Source: Plantago elongata
Lineage: Eukaryota > Streptophyta > Magnoliopsida > Lamiales > Plantaginaceae
DNA length: 20,486 nucleotides
NCBI GenBank assembly: GCA_036897095.1
Contig: JAYMSP010003250.1
Location: 1 to 20,486 of the forward strand
Direction of reading: 5' to 3'
Shown: positions 1 through 8,479 of the stretch, one piece after another
Numbering within the stretch: position 1 is the first letter of the stretch
Layout: each line of letters begins with the position of its first letter
Position numbers and translations under genes: made by a program
The notes under the pieces: generated by a model
The model's input: the letters and a program-made list of their open reading frames with translations, nothing else
Told to the model about the DNA's origin: nothing
Database searches by the model: none

Positions 1-77
1 TTCTCCGACTCATCAAAAGCCAACTTCAGAGCTTCAACTTGACATTTCTTGAAACGGTTAGCCATCGTGATACTCAT
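1..77 (-). CDS. N-terminus of a homeobox (probably HD-Zip I) transcription factor, partial
   Basis: The minus strand opens at an ATG (77-75) directly preceded by an in-frame TAA and reads MSITMANRFKKCQVEALKLA followed by FDESE up to the window edge. The spacing of R-F, Q-V, L and F-[DE]-x-E matches the first helix of plant homeodomains of the HD-Zip I kind (family pattern RFS-x-EQ-x-x-x-LE-x-x-F-E). A second in-frame ATG lies at 65. If this is right, the homeodomain begins within the first ten residues, an unusually short N-terminal arm. The helix 3 WFQNRR motif and the leucine zipper would be outside the window, so the family call is an inference from 25 residues. HD-Zip proteins are nuclear DNA-binding dimers, typically stress or development regulators. 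Confidence 0.5.
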   Translation of the reverse strand, partial: MSITMANRFKKCQVEALKLAFDESE

Positions 78-121
78 TTAAGTCGCTCGCAGTCAACATG
101 TCTCATCGTTTCTTCAACGTT

Positions 122-129
122 TATTTATA
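122..129 (-). promoter_or_regulatory. TATA box of the homeobox gene
   Basis: On the minus strand this reads TATAAATA, about 45 nt upstream of the ATG at 77, leaving room for a 5'UTR of only about 15-25 nt. It is the only good TATA match just upstream of this start. Confidence 0.45.
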
Positions 130-1010
130 TGAGTGGTCAATTGCAAGATGCACTATAATACTAGTGGCTTTCGAATAATTGACAGGCAGAAGAAGTTAAA
201 GAACAGGTGAACAATTCAAGGGAAGAATTGAAGTGCCAAAACAGACTGCATTTTTTCCTCCGACGACTAGGATGTTAACATCCTAGTACTTCCATCGCGA
301 AATCCTATCATTTGTTCGTCCCAATGTGATTGAAGCCGTACATGTAAGATGCACTTGATCTAGTAGTAGTAACCTTAAAGAAATATCATCTTATGAAAGA
401 ATCTTGTTTTCTCAATCAAGTGATCATCCATACAATTCTACTAAAAAATCTTTAGTAAAAAAAAAAATACAATCCTTCTAAAATTGGTGACATGAAACTA
501 ATGATTTTACAGTCACTGCAAGGAAAACATAAGGATGTAATGGTTCTGCAGAGTTTTCCGCAGTTCTAACAATTCGAAACCAAAACCACCGGAGAAAGCT
601 ATACATACCATTGTAAGGACTAGCCATGTTGTAAGGTGCTAACATATTGTTGTGATTCTTAGAAAGCTTGAGAATTGTAAATGATGAGATGAATTCACCT
701 CGATCATTACATAATTAGGTCGTACTGACTTCAACACCAAAGCGAAATCAAGTATGACATGATCAGTCAAAACATTATCCTTATTTTTAGAAGATTTTAG
801 AGCAATAGGGTGCAATGTAAATTTTAACGAAAGATATTGACATGAGAAAGTGAGGTGGGTGTATATGCAATTTTTTCATGAAACAAACATAAATCTTAAT
901 CGATTAGTGATTGGTCGTTACAAGTGGTATAACAAACAAATGTGAAGTTCCACAATTTAAAAGAGGTTATGGTAAAGTCATACAATTTTAATGATTACTT
1001 AAAAATAATA
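130..1010. other. Intergenic region, upstream of the homeobox gene
   Basis: No coding sequence was recognised. It contains a perfect 22-bp palindrome at 266-287 and an A-rich run near 455-467. On the minus strand CAATTATTC, near 173-181, is one base off the HD-Zip site CAATNATTG. The rest is AT-rich and unremarkable. Confidence 0.5.
266..287. repeat. Perfect 22-bp palindrome
   Basis: The half site is ACTAGGATGTT and is followed at once by its exact reverse complement AACATCCTAGT, centred on GTTAAC. It lies about 190 bp upstream of the homeobox start codon. Confidence 0.8.
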
Positions 1011-1014
1011 ATTT

Positions 1015-1795
1015 GTGTTTAGTGAGGAGGTGCTCATAAGAATCCCAAATATAAAGAAACTGAAAGTAACCTACACAAGAGTCTCAGAACGAATGCAATG
1101 GCCTTTCCACCTGCTACATAAACTCGAATCATTGAGTTTCTCAGTGCACAGAAAAGTTACTATGGGATGCATCTCATTGCCACATTCCCTCAAAAAGTTG
1201 TCAATGGAATGATGGATGGCGGGGAGATTTCTTGGAAGGACATGACAATTCTTGGGTCTTTACCTCATCTACAATCTCTTCATTTGCAGAATGATGCTTT
1301 CTATGGTGAAGTGTGGGTTCCAAGCGAAAATGAATTTACCCAACTGAAATCATTGCATCTCAAAAACATGTCTTTGGAGCACCTGGAGGCTGAAAACATC
1401 TACTTCCGGAGACTTGAGAGCTTGCTTTTAGTTGATATCTGGAAAATGAAGGAAATTCCACCTGGCATTGGAGATATCGCAACTCTTCGACTAATCTCAT
1501 TAGACTTTTGTAGCTATTCTCTCGTCAACTCAGCCGAGCAGATAAAAGAGGACCAAGAAAACAATGGAAATTATGACATTCAAGTGTATGTCTATAACTT
1601 TTTGTGTTGTTTATGAATTCATCTAATATCTTCAAATGAAGTTCTTTTTCCTAAAACTTAGCTTTCCTCTATGTTGTATTTTTGCTTGGCAGGCAACATC
1701 TTCTGACGTGTGGAGCGAGAGATCAGCTAGAAGAGAAGCTGGAAAAGGACTTCAGCCTCTTCAAAGCTTTAGTGCGATTGGTACATAATTGGTGA
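1015..1795 (+). pseudogene. LRR tail of an R1-type (late blight resistance-like) NBS-LRR gene, truncated and frameshifted
   Basis: The first segment (1015-1212) reads RIPNIKKLKVTYTRVS to LPHSLKKLS, ending in a premature TGA at 1210-1212. The next frame (from about 1206) continues ISWKDMTILGSLPHLQSLHL and later EIPPGIGDIATLRLISLDFC and SLVNSAEQIKED, the ordered terminal LRR blocks of R1A/R1B-like CNL proteins. One frameshift therefore lies between about 1204 and 1230. The last intron is preserved: donor GTATGT at 1586, acceptor TTGGCAG ending 1692. Joining CAAGT to G keeps the frame and gives a tail ending LVRLVHNW at a TGA (1793-1795). No coiled-coil, NB-ARC or early LRR sequence is found upstream; stops precede 1015, where a TTTGTGTTTAG acceptor-like string occurs. 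Intact relatives act as cytoplasmic immune receptors; this piece cannot. Confidence 0.8.
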
Positions 1796-1809
1796 TGCCG
1801 GCATTTCGT

Positions 1810-1900
1810 GGAGGCGGCCCTCCTTGGAGGCAGCCTTTCTTCTTTGAGACGGTCCTTCTTGGAGACGACCCTTCTTCGTGGAGATGATAAGTTCTTCCTC
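1810..1900. repeat. Degenerate GGAGRCGRCCCTTCTT minisatellite
   Basis: About five imperfect units of 15-21 bp, each a GGAGGCGG/GGAGACGA-like head followed by a C/T-rich CCTTCTT tail, start 15 bp after the stop of the LRR remnant. An ORF through it exists only because of the repeat. It could be 3'UTR sequence of the ancestral resistance gene. Confidence 0.55.
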
Positions 1901-2329
1901 GTGACGTACTATCACGACTTTAGGAAGTGGGACTATATTGTATATATCAGACAAGTAATTCTTCTGCCCATCCTCGTAGTTTCAGTTTGTATTTGAACAA
2001 CTGTGCATTTGATTTGTAATGTTTGGTTGATGATCGTGCAGCTCCTCCAAAATCTTTGGTTCGTGTTCGTTTGTATACTCGGGATTATTGCAGTGAAGGC
2101 CCTTAGTATTCAAAGCTTTCAAACCTGGAAATTTTTTGTATAAGAGCAAGTACAGAGGTTCTCTTTCAACCACAGTGTTGTACAGAGCAATGCAAGTGAG
2201 GCCCCCAGTGTATAAGAAAGTAGTAGTTGATAAGTCTTAGATTAGAGACTTGCAGTAGATGCAGGTTCCGAAAATATTTTTACTATTCAAAGTTGATAAT
2301 GGTTTTACCATTATACAAGGATTTTGATT

Positions 2330-2448
2330 TTAAGTAAATACTATTTTTTTTAAACGATTAAAGGGTGATTCGAACCCGACCTATTGATTGGAGTCGAAAC
2401 GTATTACCAACTGAGTTGCGCATCTTGTCATTATTAAGTAAATACTAT
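2330..2448 (-). mobile_element. Short tRNA-derived SINE with perfect 15-bp target-site duplication
   Basis: The direct repeat TTAAGTAAATACTAT occurs at 2330-2344 and 2434-2448 and brackets an 89-bp insert (2345-2433). Read on the minus strand the insert has an A-box-like GCAACTCAGTTGGTAATAC, a canonical B box GGGTTCGAATCACCC, and an A-run tail (A7 next to the duplication). Internal RNA polymerase III boxes, an A tail and a target-site duplication together define a SINE moved by LINE machinery. Anticodon and acceptor stems are not conserved, so this is not a tRNA gene. The exact duplication implies a fairly recent insertion. Confidence 0.85.
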
Positions 2449-3085
2449 CTTTTCCTAGTTGAATTATATTACCTAGCAATGTGATTCGATTATGAAGGAT
2501 ATTCAATGTTGTCAATGGCGATTAGGCAGGACGCAATTGTTGCTATTAGAACATGTGAAGCTGGAGAAGGTGCAAATTTACTTAGGATTGCAAATGTGGC
2601 ATGTATCCTCTATGTACTTACACTATTGATCTTGATCAAGATATTGATTTTGAAAGTCACAAATAGAGACTCGTGGGGCTGGAGCCAGGTGACGCATGAT
2701 GAATTCTGTCACGAACCCTCACTATGGGAGCTAACGGGTGAGGTGGACTCAGACCCTAATCTATGTAAGTCGGACTCCCCGCTCCATTCTTAAGGTCAAG
2801 CAGTTGCAATTAGTGTTGGGTCCATCCCATATTATTAGTCCGAATCCAAGTGATTCAATGATCCGGGAGCGTATTATTTTGCTTCTAAGTCGTGAACAAT
2901 TTAAGGTGAACATATAACTACCTTTTACTAAGACTAATAAAAACATTCATATTTCTTTCAAATAATTGTTATCGATGTAATACTTAGAGTTAATAAGCAA
3001 GTAATTGTATATAAAAATATAAAAAAAATAAAGTAATGGTATATACAAATTAAATATTTTATATTTTAATAAGATGTTCAAAAGT
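2449..3085. other. Intergenic DNA without a recognised gene
   Basis: A 95-codon open frame (2506-2793, +) has a hydrophobic middle (LYVLTLLILIKILIL) but matches nothing known to me. GC-richer sequence at about 2670-2790 ends in a stretch reading GTGTTGGGTCC, which resembles old transposon DNA. The segment 2940-3085 is very AT-rich. Confidence 0.4.
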
Positions 3086-3089
3086 AAGG

Positions 3090-3310
3090 ATTTTTTTAGT
3101 CAAGCCTAATATTTCATGACTCGAGTTGTTTGCTCAATCAGTCAAGCTCATGAGAGTTGAATTCGACTCACTTGAATTCAGCTTTAATCGAGTTCGATCT
3201 TGATACAGAAAATAAAAGCTGTAAAATTTTAAAATAAACTTAGCCGATCCATATCAATTTTATTCGGGTATGAGTTAATCACCTCGGCTCGATAAAGCTG
3301 GACTCGAATA
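3090..3310 (+). repeat. Dispersed CTCGA/GTTCGA-rich repeat, copy 1
   Basis: Contains ATTTCATGACTCGAG, GTCAAGCTCATGAG, ATCGAGTTCGATCTTGAT and GGCTCGATAAAGCTGGACTC. Similar words in similar order occur on the opposite strand at 16100-16330. Such CTCGAG-rich short repeats are common and non-autonomous in plant genomes. This copy abuts the 5'UTR of the mS23 gene. Confidence 0.45.
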
Positions 3311-3740
3311 CGTTTCTTCTTTCTCCCTAATCCCTACCACCGTGAAGAACGACGAAGATTCCGAACCAGTCTGGAACTCTGAAAAATCGCAATCACTCTA
3401 AGATCTGAAAGGCTAGCCCTTTGCTTATCTTCTTCTTCTACCGATCTCGCCTTTGAATTTTTCTTCTTCTTCTTCTGGTATGCTAATCTGCAATTTCTTC
3501 TTCTTTCTCAATTGGAGTCGAATTTGTGTTTATTTATGCTAATTGCTTTTGAAACATAGGCTTTGAATTGCTATTTGCTTTTAGGATTCACTTTTTCTTC
3601 CAATTCCATAGCTCATATGCCGGGGGTTCGAGTCACTTTGTCGTTTCAAAAAATAAGAAGCTCACTAGCTGTATGTATCTATACAGAAACAGGAATAAGC
3701 TCAATTAACGAGCTGAAACTTTTCTTCAGCTGGTAAAACG
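3311..3740 (+). promoter_or_regulatory. 5'UTR of the mS23 gene with leader intron
   Basis: A CTT-rich leader ends at 3477 (CTTCTTCTTCTG before GTATGC). A leader intron, 3478-3729, ends TTTCTTCAG, and the ATG follows at 3741. CT-rich leaders are usual for plant housekeeping genes. The exact transcription start cannot be seen. Confidence 0.6.
3618..3655 (+). mobile_element. 5'-truncated SINE fragment inside the leader intron
   Basis: It has the B box GGGGGTTCGAGTCAC followed by TCGTTTCAAAAAATA. The 3' end matches that of the SINE at 2345-2433 (GGGTTCGAATCAC, then TCGTTTAAAAAAA), so both probably belong to one family. The A-box half is missing. Short AGCTCA words flank it but are too short to prove a duplication. 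Confidence 0.4.
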
Positions 3741-5158
3741 ATGTCGTTTATGAGAGGGGATTTCTTGACGAAAACTCGGAAACTTGTCAAAGGATTAGCA
3801 AAAGCTGAACCAAAATGGCTCAAAGCTATGGAAAAGTGAGCTCTTTCGATTTCTTATTTACTAGTTATTAGTTATTCATGTATTGAATCTGTAATTGATG
3901 TTATTCGTTGTGATCCAGGGCACCACCTGCTACATTTCTTCGCGCGGAGCGAAAGCTCAAGCCTATCGTTTTACCTGAGGATACTTATGTTGACAAGTTT
4001 TTCCAGAACCATCCGGAGTCTAAGTATGAAGATGCTATCAGGTACTGGCAATGTTTGTATTTGATATGTCTCCTGTACGGTTTAATTCATTTGTAATTGG
4101 TGTTCGTCTTTGGATTTTGATTCAAGTGATTTTAGCTGTTCTAAAGTGATGTGGTTGTTGTCTACTTGAAATTAGTTTTCTTTAGGATTAATGATACATT
4201 TCTATATTGTTTTTCCTGATTATTAAGAAAATTTGTTCTTGTTTAATGTGGATTTCCATATTATATCAAGTTCTCCTTACACAAGAAATGTGAATGTCAT
4301 TTATTCATGATTTCTATGCTGGAGGCGTAAAAGTCGCGCTCATTTTTCCCGGGTTTATTTTAGTCGGTAAAGAGACTCTAGAAATCCAACCTGCATTAAT
4401 GCAGACAATAGTGTGTGATCCTTCTTATGTCAAATGTCGAGTTATAATCTTTTCCATCTGTTAGGGAAAAACTCTGGTTTTTCGAGTGTGATGCGCACAC
4501 TAAAAAACTTAAGATAACCAACCAGACAATCTGTGGAGGAAGGAAATGATGTTTTTTTATTGTAAAGTACAATTATTGTTGGTTGTCTGAATTTTGCTGA
4601 GTCTGAGAGTGGAAGAAGGATTCAATATTTCCCTTTTTGGTTTCACTTCTGAAATTGCTGTTGTATTGATACTTCCTATGTTTTGGTAGCATCTCTGGAT
4701 TTGATCCACCTCCTGCACGTGTGTTTGCCTTGAAAGTTCTCGAGTTAAAGAAGCGGGGTGTTCCGGAGGAGCATGCTATGGCTGTAGCTGACGTATGATA
4801 TCCATCCTTGATCTTAAATCTTTCTTCAATATACATACGCTGTATTATCCTGACTGCTGACAAGCTTATAACTAAAAATCTACTGCTCTAGCTGATATTT
4901 GCCTTCATTGTTATTTTCCAATAGATGGAATATCGAACTGAAAGAAAAGCCAAAAAGAAGGCATACACTCAGCTGAAGCAAATTGCAAGGCTCCAGGGAA
5001 AAAGGCCACCTCCAAATCCATATCCAAGTGCTGTGAAGGAAATACAAGCGGAAGAAAGAAAGTTTGTCCGGGATCGTTTCCAAAGTGAATGGACACGAGA
5101 TCTTTTGGAAAAGCTCCAACAAGAAAGAGCTGACGAGATGAGCAGAAGAGGATTGTAG
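3741..5158 (+). CDS. Mitochondrial small-subunit ribosomal protein mS23 (four exons)
   Basis: Coding exons are 3741-3835, 3919-4041, 4690-4792 and 4925-5158, all with GT-AG borders. They join to 555 nt, giving 184 residues and a TAG stop. The product starts MSFMRGDFLTKTRKLVKGLA and contains EPKWLKAMEKAPPATF, LPEDTYVDKFFQNHPESKYE, SGFDPPPARVFALKVLELKK, a basic helix ERKAKKKAYTQLKQIARLQG, and KRPPPNPYPSAVKEIQAEER. This order is that of the plant mS23 family, which sits in the mitoribosomal small subunit. The basic, acid-poor N-terminus is compatible with mitochondrial import. The ATG at 3741 is the first after the leader intron. The tail after VRDRF (QSEWTRDLLEKLQQER) is a helical, less conserved end. 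The gene appears intact; the 3'UTR runs past 5159, but no clear AATAAA was fixed. Confidence 0.85.
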
Positions 5159-5534
5159 GTGGAAGATAGTGTCGCCTACTGTCTTTTTTGCATCCGAATT
5201 ATGTATTATCTTTTGTTACAAGATTCCATTAACACTTCAAGCAGAAGCAGGTTGTAGAATACTGGATTCTTAAATCTTGATAATGGTCCAAGTGATGGGA
5301 AGAAATAATTGAGATACCCTAGTTGATCTGCATCTTATTTGTATCGATAAACAGTTTTGAAATGGTGTTGTTGATTGACTGAACTGAATATCCCGTATCT
5401 GCATTATAGCTTTTTCCCCAACTGTGATTGTGTAAATCTCACTTTTTAGTGTGCCTAAAGATGAACATGTGCAGTTCTGAACTTTTAGCATGCTAGTGCT
5501 AGATTTGAATTCTAGGATCTGATCGGCTGATTTG
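5159..5534 (+). other. 3' flank of the mS23 gene
   Basis: Non-coding DNA that should hold the mS23 3'UTR. No gene is seen. The left limit of the PPR remnant on the other strand is near 5535. Confidence 0.4.
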
Positions 5535-5870
5535 TAGTTCCCACTACCCGCAGAGCTCCAGCTCTCAAGATGAGCAAATGTATCAGTCAACAACACATGT
5601 TGAAGAATCATTCTTTTCTATGGCCAAGACACGTTCTGTTGCACGTCTTGCAGCTTCAATGTCCCCATGGAGCCTACATGCACCGAGCAAAGTATGCCAA
5701 ACAAGAACACCTGGTTCTGTTGGCATTCCTAGAATCATATCTTCAGCTTGTTCAAGCAGACTAGCTCGACCAACGAGATACCATACAAATCATAAATGGT
5801 CTTCTTGAGGGACACTAACGTATTCTTGGCTCATCCACTGCAAACACATCCTTCTAAGCCAGAAGCATAT
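5535..5870 (-). pseudogene. PPR (pentatricopeptide repeat) protein fragment, E-motif region, broken
   Basis: Read on the minus strand from about 5850: MSQEYVSVPQEDH, then a damaged stretch, then GRASLLEQAEDMILGMPTEP, VWHTLLGACRLHGDIEAARR, ERVLAIEKNDSST, and in a shifted frame LLTDTFAHLESW. This is the usual order of the last PPR motifs and E domain of plant organellar RNA-editing/processing PPR proteins (pattern GRAGLLEEA-EPxxxxWxxLLGACRxHG-AAERVLxLEPxDS-YVLLxNxYA). There is at least one indel or in-frame stop between DH and GRA (about 5790-5800) and another frame change after NDSST (about 5598). No start, upstream repeats or DYW end are visible, so it is a degraded fragment. Confidence 0.78.
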
Positions 5871-6606
5871 AACACACATGAAAGTAATATGATTAGTATG
5901 AATTCTTTTGGCTCTGTCAAGTTTGAAGTTGGTGCAGAGAACTGGTGTATGTGGCTGTTACAGTATGGAACTTCTTGAGTTGAGTCGACAGAGTAACATA
6001 AGTCACAGCTGTAACTCTACTGCATAATGGGTTCGGGAAAAAGAACCTTGTTTGTGTCCGTTTGAGGATAGGCCCAAATCAACAGGCCTAAGTCTGAATT
6101 TGTGTATTGTAGGCTTTGAAGTTTTAGGTTTAAGTGTTTGATAACAGATTTCAAGATTCACATGGAAATAATGCTTATGGAACAATGTCAGTTTTTAGTA
6201 ACATTTGATAGTTCAGTACTTACATCCTTACTACATGTATTAGACAAAAAAATGGTATTAGAGGTTCGTGACACATAAATGTTCTCGTCTGTTTTGCACC
6301 TGTCTAACAAGTTATTTTCAAAATCCGAGCAAAATCTGACACAGTGAGGCCACTGGACGTCATTCATTCGAAGAGAGACATGACAGTCATTCGGTTGTCA
6401 GTGTTGAGAGAGATGAAAGTCATTCTAACAAGAACACAAGAACAGAGCTGTGTTGATATATATATTACCCTGATTTGAACTTTTGATTCATTACATAACA
6501 TAAACTTCACTCTAGTCAGTCATTCATAGAAATATAGACTTTTGAGTTTAACAACAAAACATAAACCTGATTTTACCCAAAAGACAAAAGGAGACATAGC
6601 TGTCCA
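5871..6606. other. Intergenic region holding the F-box 3' flank
   Basis: No coding signal was recognised. The part nearest 6606 should be the 3'UTR of the F-box gene. The segment around 6360-6430 has loosely repeated GTCATTC words spaced 25-35 bp apart, too degenerate to call an array. Confidence 0.4.
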
Positions 6607-7752
6607 CTACTCCAGTGGAACCAAGCTCATGGCATACGGAACAACAATAGGCGAATACATGGATTTTGGCCCCAGTGTTTCAACCTCACATAGTTTCCTC
6701 ATCCTCCCAGTCTCAAATTTGTATAGGTAGACGTTTGTAGACGCCCTTACAAGCATCATCCCATCTTTGAAAGCCAACGGATCCAACCAAGGATTTGTGT
6801 CCCTTGACACATGGCCTGCTACCTTATTCTTCACATTACACAAGAGACCTACATTCGCTTTCTCCAGTTCTTCCAAAGACAATGAGACACGTAAAGACCA
6901 CTGAGAAGCAAACTCATCCTCAATCATCCATAACTGGACTCCCTCAACTGATATGATCGCACAGTGCAGCTTCCCTTTCAATTCACCAATACACATTTCT
7001 GGCATATTATTGAATCCTTCAACAGGTATTGGCGGCTTTATCAACCATGATAACTCGTTTTCAGGATCGAACATAAGGATTTCATATCCTTCAGTGAGCC
7101 AATACAATTTTCCCTCAACAAGCATGCCTTTGTTTTTAGCCAACTTCTGATTGCATTGACAAGATTCTTTTGACTTTTTCCATGACCTCTCTTTTGATGA
7201 GTAAATGTTGAACAGGAAACTGAATTCGTCCTCTTGCATCTCAACATGAGTCACAGCCACAAGCAAGAAATCTGTGAAAGTCTCAATAGGGTTCTGAATA
7301 GGGTCGAAAACCAAGGCTACACTTGTGCTAACAGGGAGATTGGGCCAAGGCAGGGTCACATATTGTTTGTTTAAAGGGTTGCAAACGTAAGTACTAGGTT
7401 CGGGAACAGGAAAACAGCTTCGACAACACAAGAGCCCGTTGTTCAAGGACAGAATAACGATACTTTCAGGGAGGAAACTGAGAACTGCTCGGTGTACATT
7501 CACATTTACTGTCCCAACCGGTATATAGCTAATGGATTGAATATCTTCACTATCTGCCCACTCAAACACCTCCTGAAAGAAAAATCCCGAGACCCGCTCT
7601 TCCTTTCTGATTTGGAAGCCAATGAATGACCGATCAGAGATAAGATCACACCACTCCTTGGAAACATATTTCAGGCGGTGCAGCGTTTTCGCAGACAGCA
7701 AGGATAGTATTTGGCAGGGGATATCAGAATTTGCAAACCAGCGACTCTTCAT
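6607..7752 (-). CDS. F-box protein with F-box-associated (FBA-like) domain
   Basis: A single open exon encodes 381 residues from the ATG at 7752 (MKSRWFANSD), the first ATG after a leader-intron acceptor. Residues about 10-50 are an F-box: QILSLLSAKTLHRLKYVSKE-W-CDLISDRSFI, with the usual V-S-K-x-W-x-x-L-I core but a degenerate LP-E-D opening. The C-terminal 300 residues show the plant FBA/beta-propeller style: ILSLNNGLLCCRS, STYVCNPLNKQYVTLPW, FNIYSSKERSWKKS, MLVEGKLYWLTEGYEILMFD, ELKGKLHCAIISVEGVQLWM. Such proteins dock on SKP1 in SCF ubiquitin ligases and recruit a target through the FBA part; the target is unknown here. Length is normal for the family and there is no sign of decay. Confidence 0.87.
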   Translation of the reverse strand: MKSRWFANSDIPCQILSLLSAKTLHRLKYVSKEWCDLISDRSFIGFQIRKEERVSGFFFQEVFEWADSEDIQSISYIPVGTVNVNVHRAVLSFLPESIVILSLNNGLLCCRSCFPVPEPSTYVCNPLNKQYVTLPWPNLPVSTSVALVFDPIQNPIETFTDFLLVAVTHVEMQEDEFSFLFNIYSSKERSWKKSKESCQCNQKLAKNKGMLVEGKLYWLTEGYEILMFDPENELSWLIKPPIPVEGFNNMPEMCIGELKGKLHCAIISVEGVQLWMIEDEFASQWSLRVSLSLEELEKANVGLLCNVKNKVAGHVSRDTNPWLDPLAFKDGMMLVRASTNVYLYKFETGRMRKLCEVETLGPKSMYSPIVVPYAMSLVPLE

Positions 7753-7761
7753 ATTCCACAA

Positions 7762-8467
7762 CTACAACAGCAAATCACATTTACAAAGTTCAGATCCTTC
7801 ACATGATATCCACGACGAAATAATGCTCTCAGATTCTCTAATACTATCATGCAAGCTGAACCGGCACCGATTCAACAGGCAACGCTAGCAACATAATGTA
7901 CAAACAACTTATCACAAATTCGCAATCTTGAAAATAAATCATCTTAAAGAGAACTAGGTGCCAACACACCATGTGAATCTTAGCATGCCACAACAACATC
8001 AATATACTCCCTCCGCCCCGGTTTCTTCTTTCCGCGGACCCGGTCACAACTCACAAGCACAAGATTAAAATAAAAGTGAATAAAGTAGGAAAGTAAGTGT
8101 ATTAATCATGACAAATAGTGAACATTCATAAAGTAAGATATAGATCTTCCATTTAAGTTATAAAAATATGAATTTGAGACAGACCAAAATATATGCAGAT
8201 AAACAGTAGAAATTTACTACTACAATAACTAAAATTGTTCAGATCTCCAGTATCATTAACTTCAACCAGTCTCTCAAACAAACTTACAGTCTATACATAC
8301 AAACTCATAGCTACAGAATTCTTTAAAACCATCATAAAACCCTTTTCATTGTTTTCACCAAAATACAATTTTGAAACCCTGAGAAGAATAATACTCAAAA
8401 GGAAAACAATGCATGTTGTATGAGAAGAGCAAAAAAGCAAAAATAAGATGGGATTCAAGAAAATCAC
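7762..8467 (-). other. Leader intron of the F-box gene
   Basis: The acceptor TTTGCTGTTGTAG ends at 7762, nine bases before the ATG. A donor CAG-GTGATT lies at 8467 after TTCTTCTCAG, giving a 706-nt 5'UTR intron with a first non-coding exon somewhere in 8468-8600. The acceptor is well supported by the motif; the donor is the best candidate rather than proven. A MITE remnant lies inside it. Confidence 0.5.
8005..8220. mobile_element. Stowaway-like MITE remnant
   Basis: Begins TA-CTCCCTCCGCCCCGG (8005-8019), very close to the plant Stowaway terminal repeat CTCCCTCCGTCCC with its TA target. The interior has typical AAAATAAAAGTGAATAAAGTAG and, near 8170-8192, a GAATTTGAGACAGACCAAAA segment as often found near the other end. 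The matching right terminal repeat is not visible, so that end is decayed and its position is approximate. Confidence 0.5.
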
Positions 8468-8479
8468 CTGAGAAGAATT

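Noticed and set aside
74..106. Upstream ORF starting at 106 whose TGA overlaps the homeobox ATG
   Set aside because: The TATA box at 122-129 places the likely transcription start below 106, so this ATG is probably not in the mRNA.
1808..1996. 62-codon plus-strand ORF after the LRR remnant
   Set aside because: Its first part is the translated minisatellite and the rest has no similarity.
2345..2433. A tRNA gene (A and B boxes present)
   Set aside because: No acceptor or anticodon stem pairing, a terminal A run, and flanking target-site duplications show a SINE.
2506..2793. 95-codon ORF with a hydrophobic stretch
   Set aside because: No homology recognised, no splice or codon support, and surroundings look like old repeat DNA.
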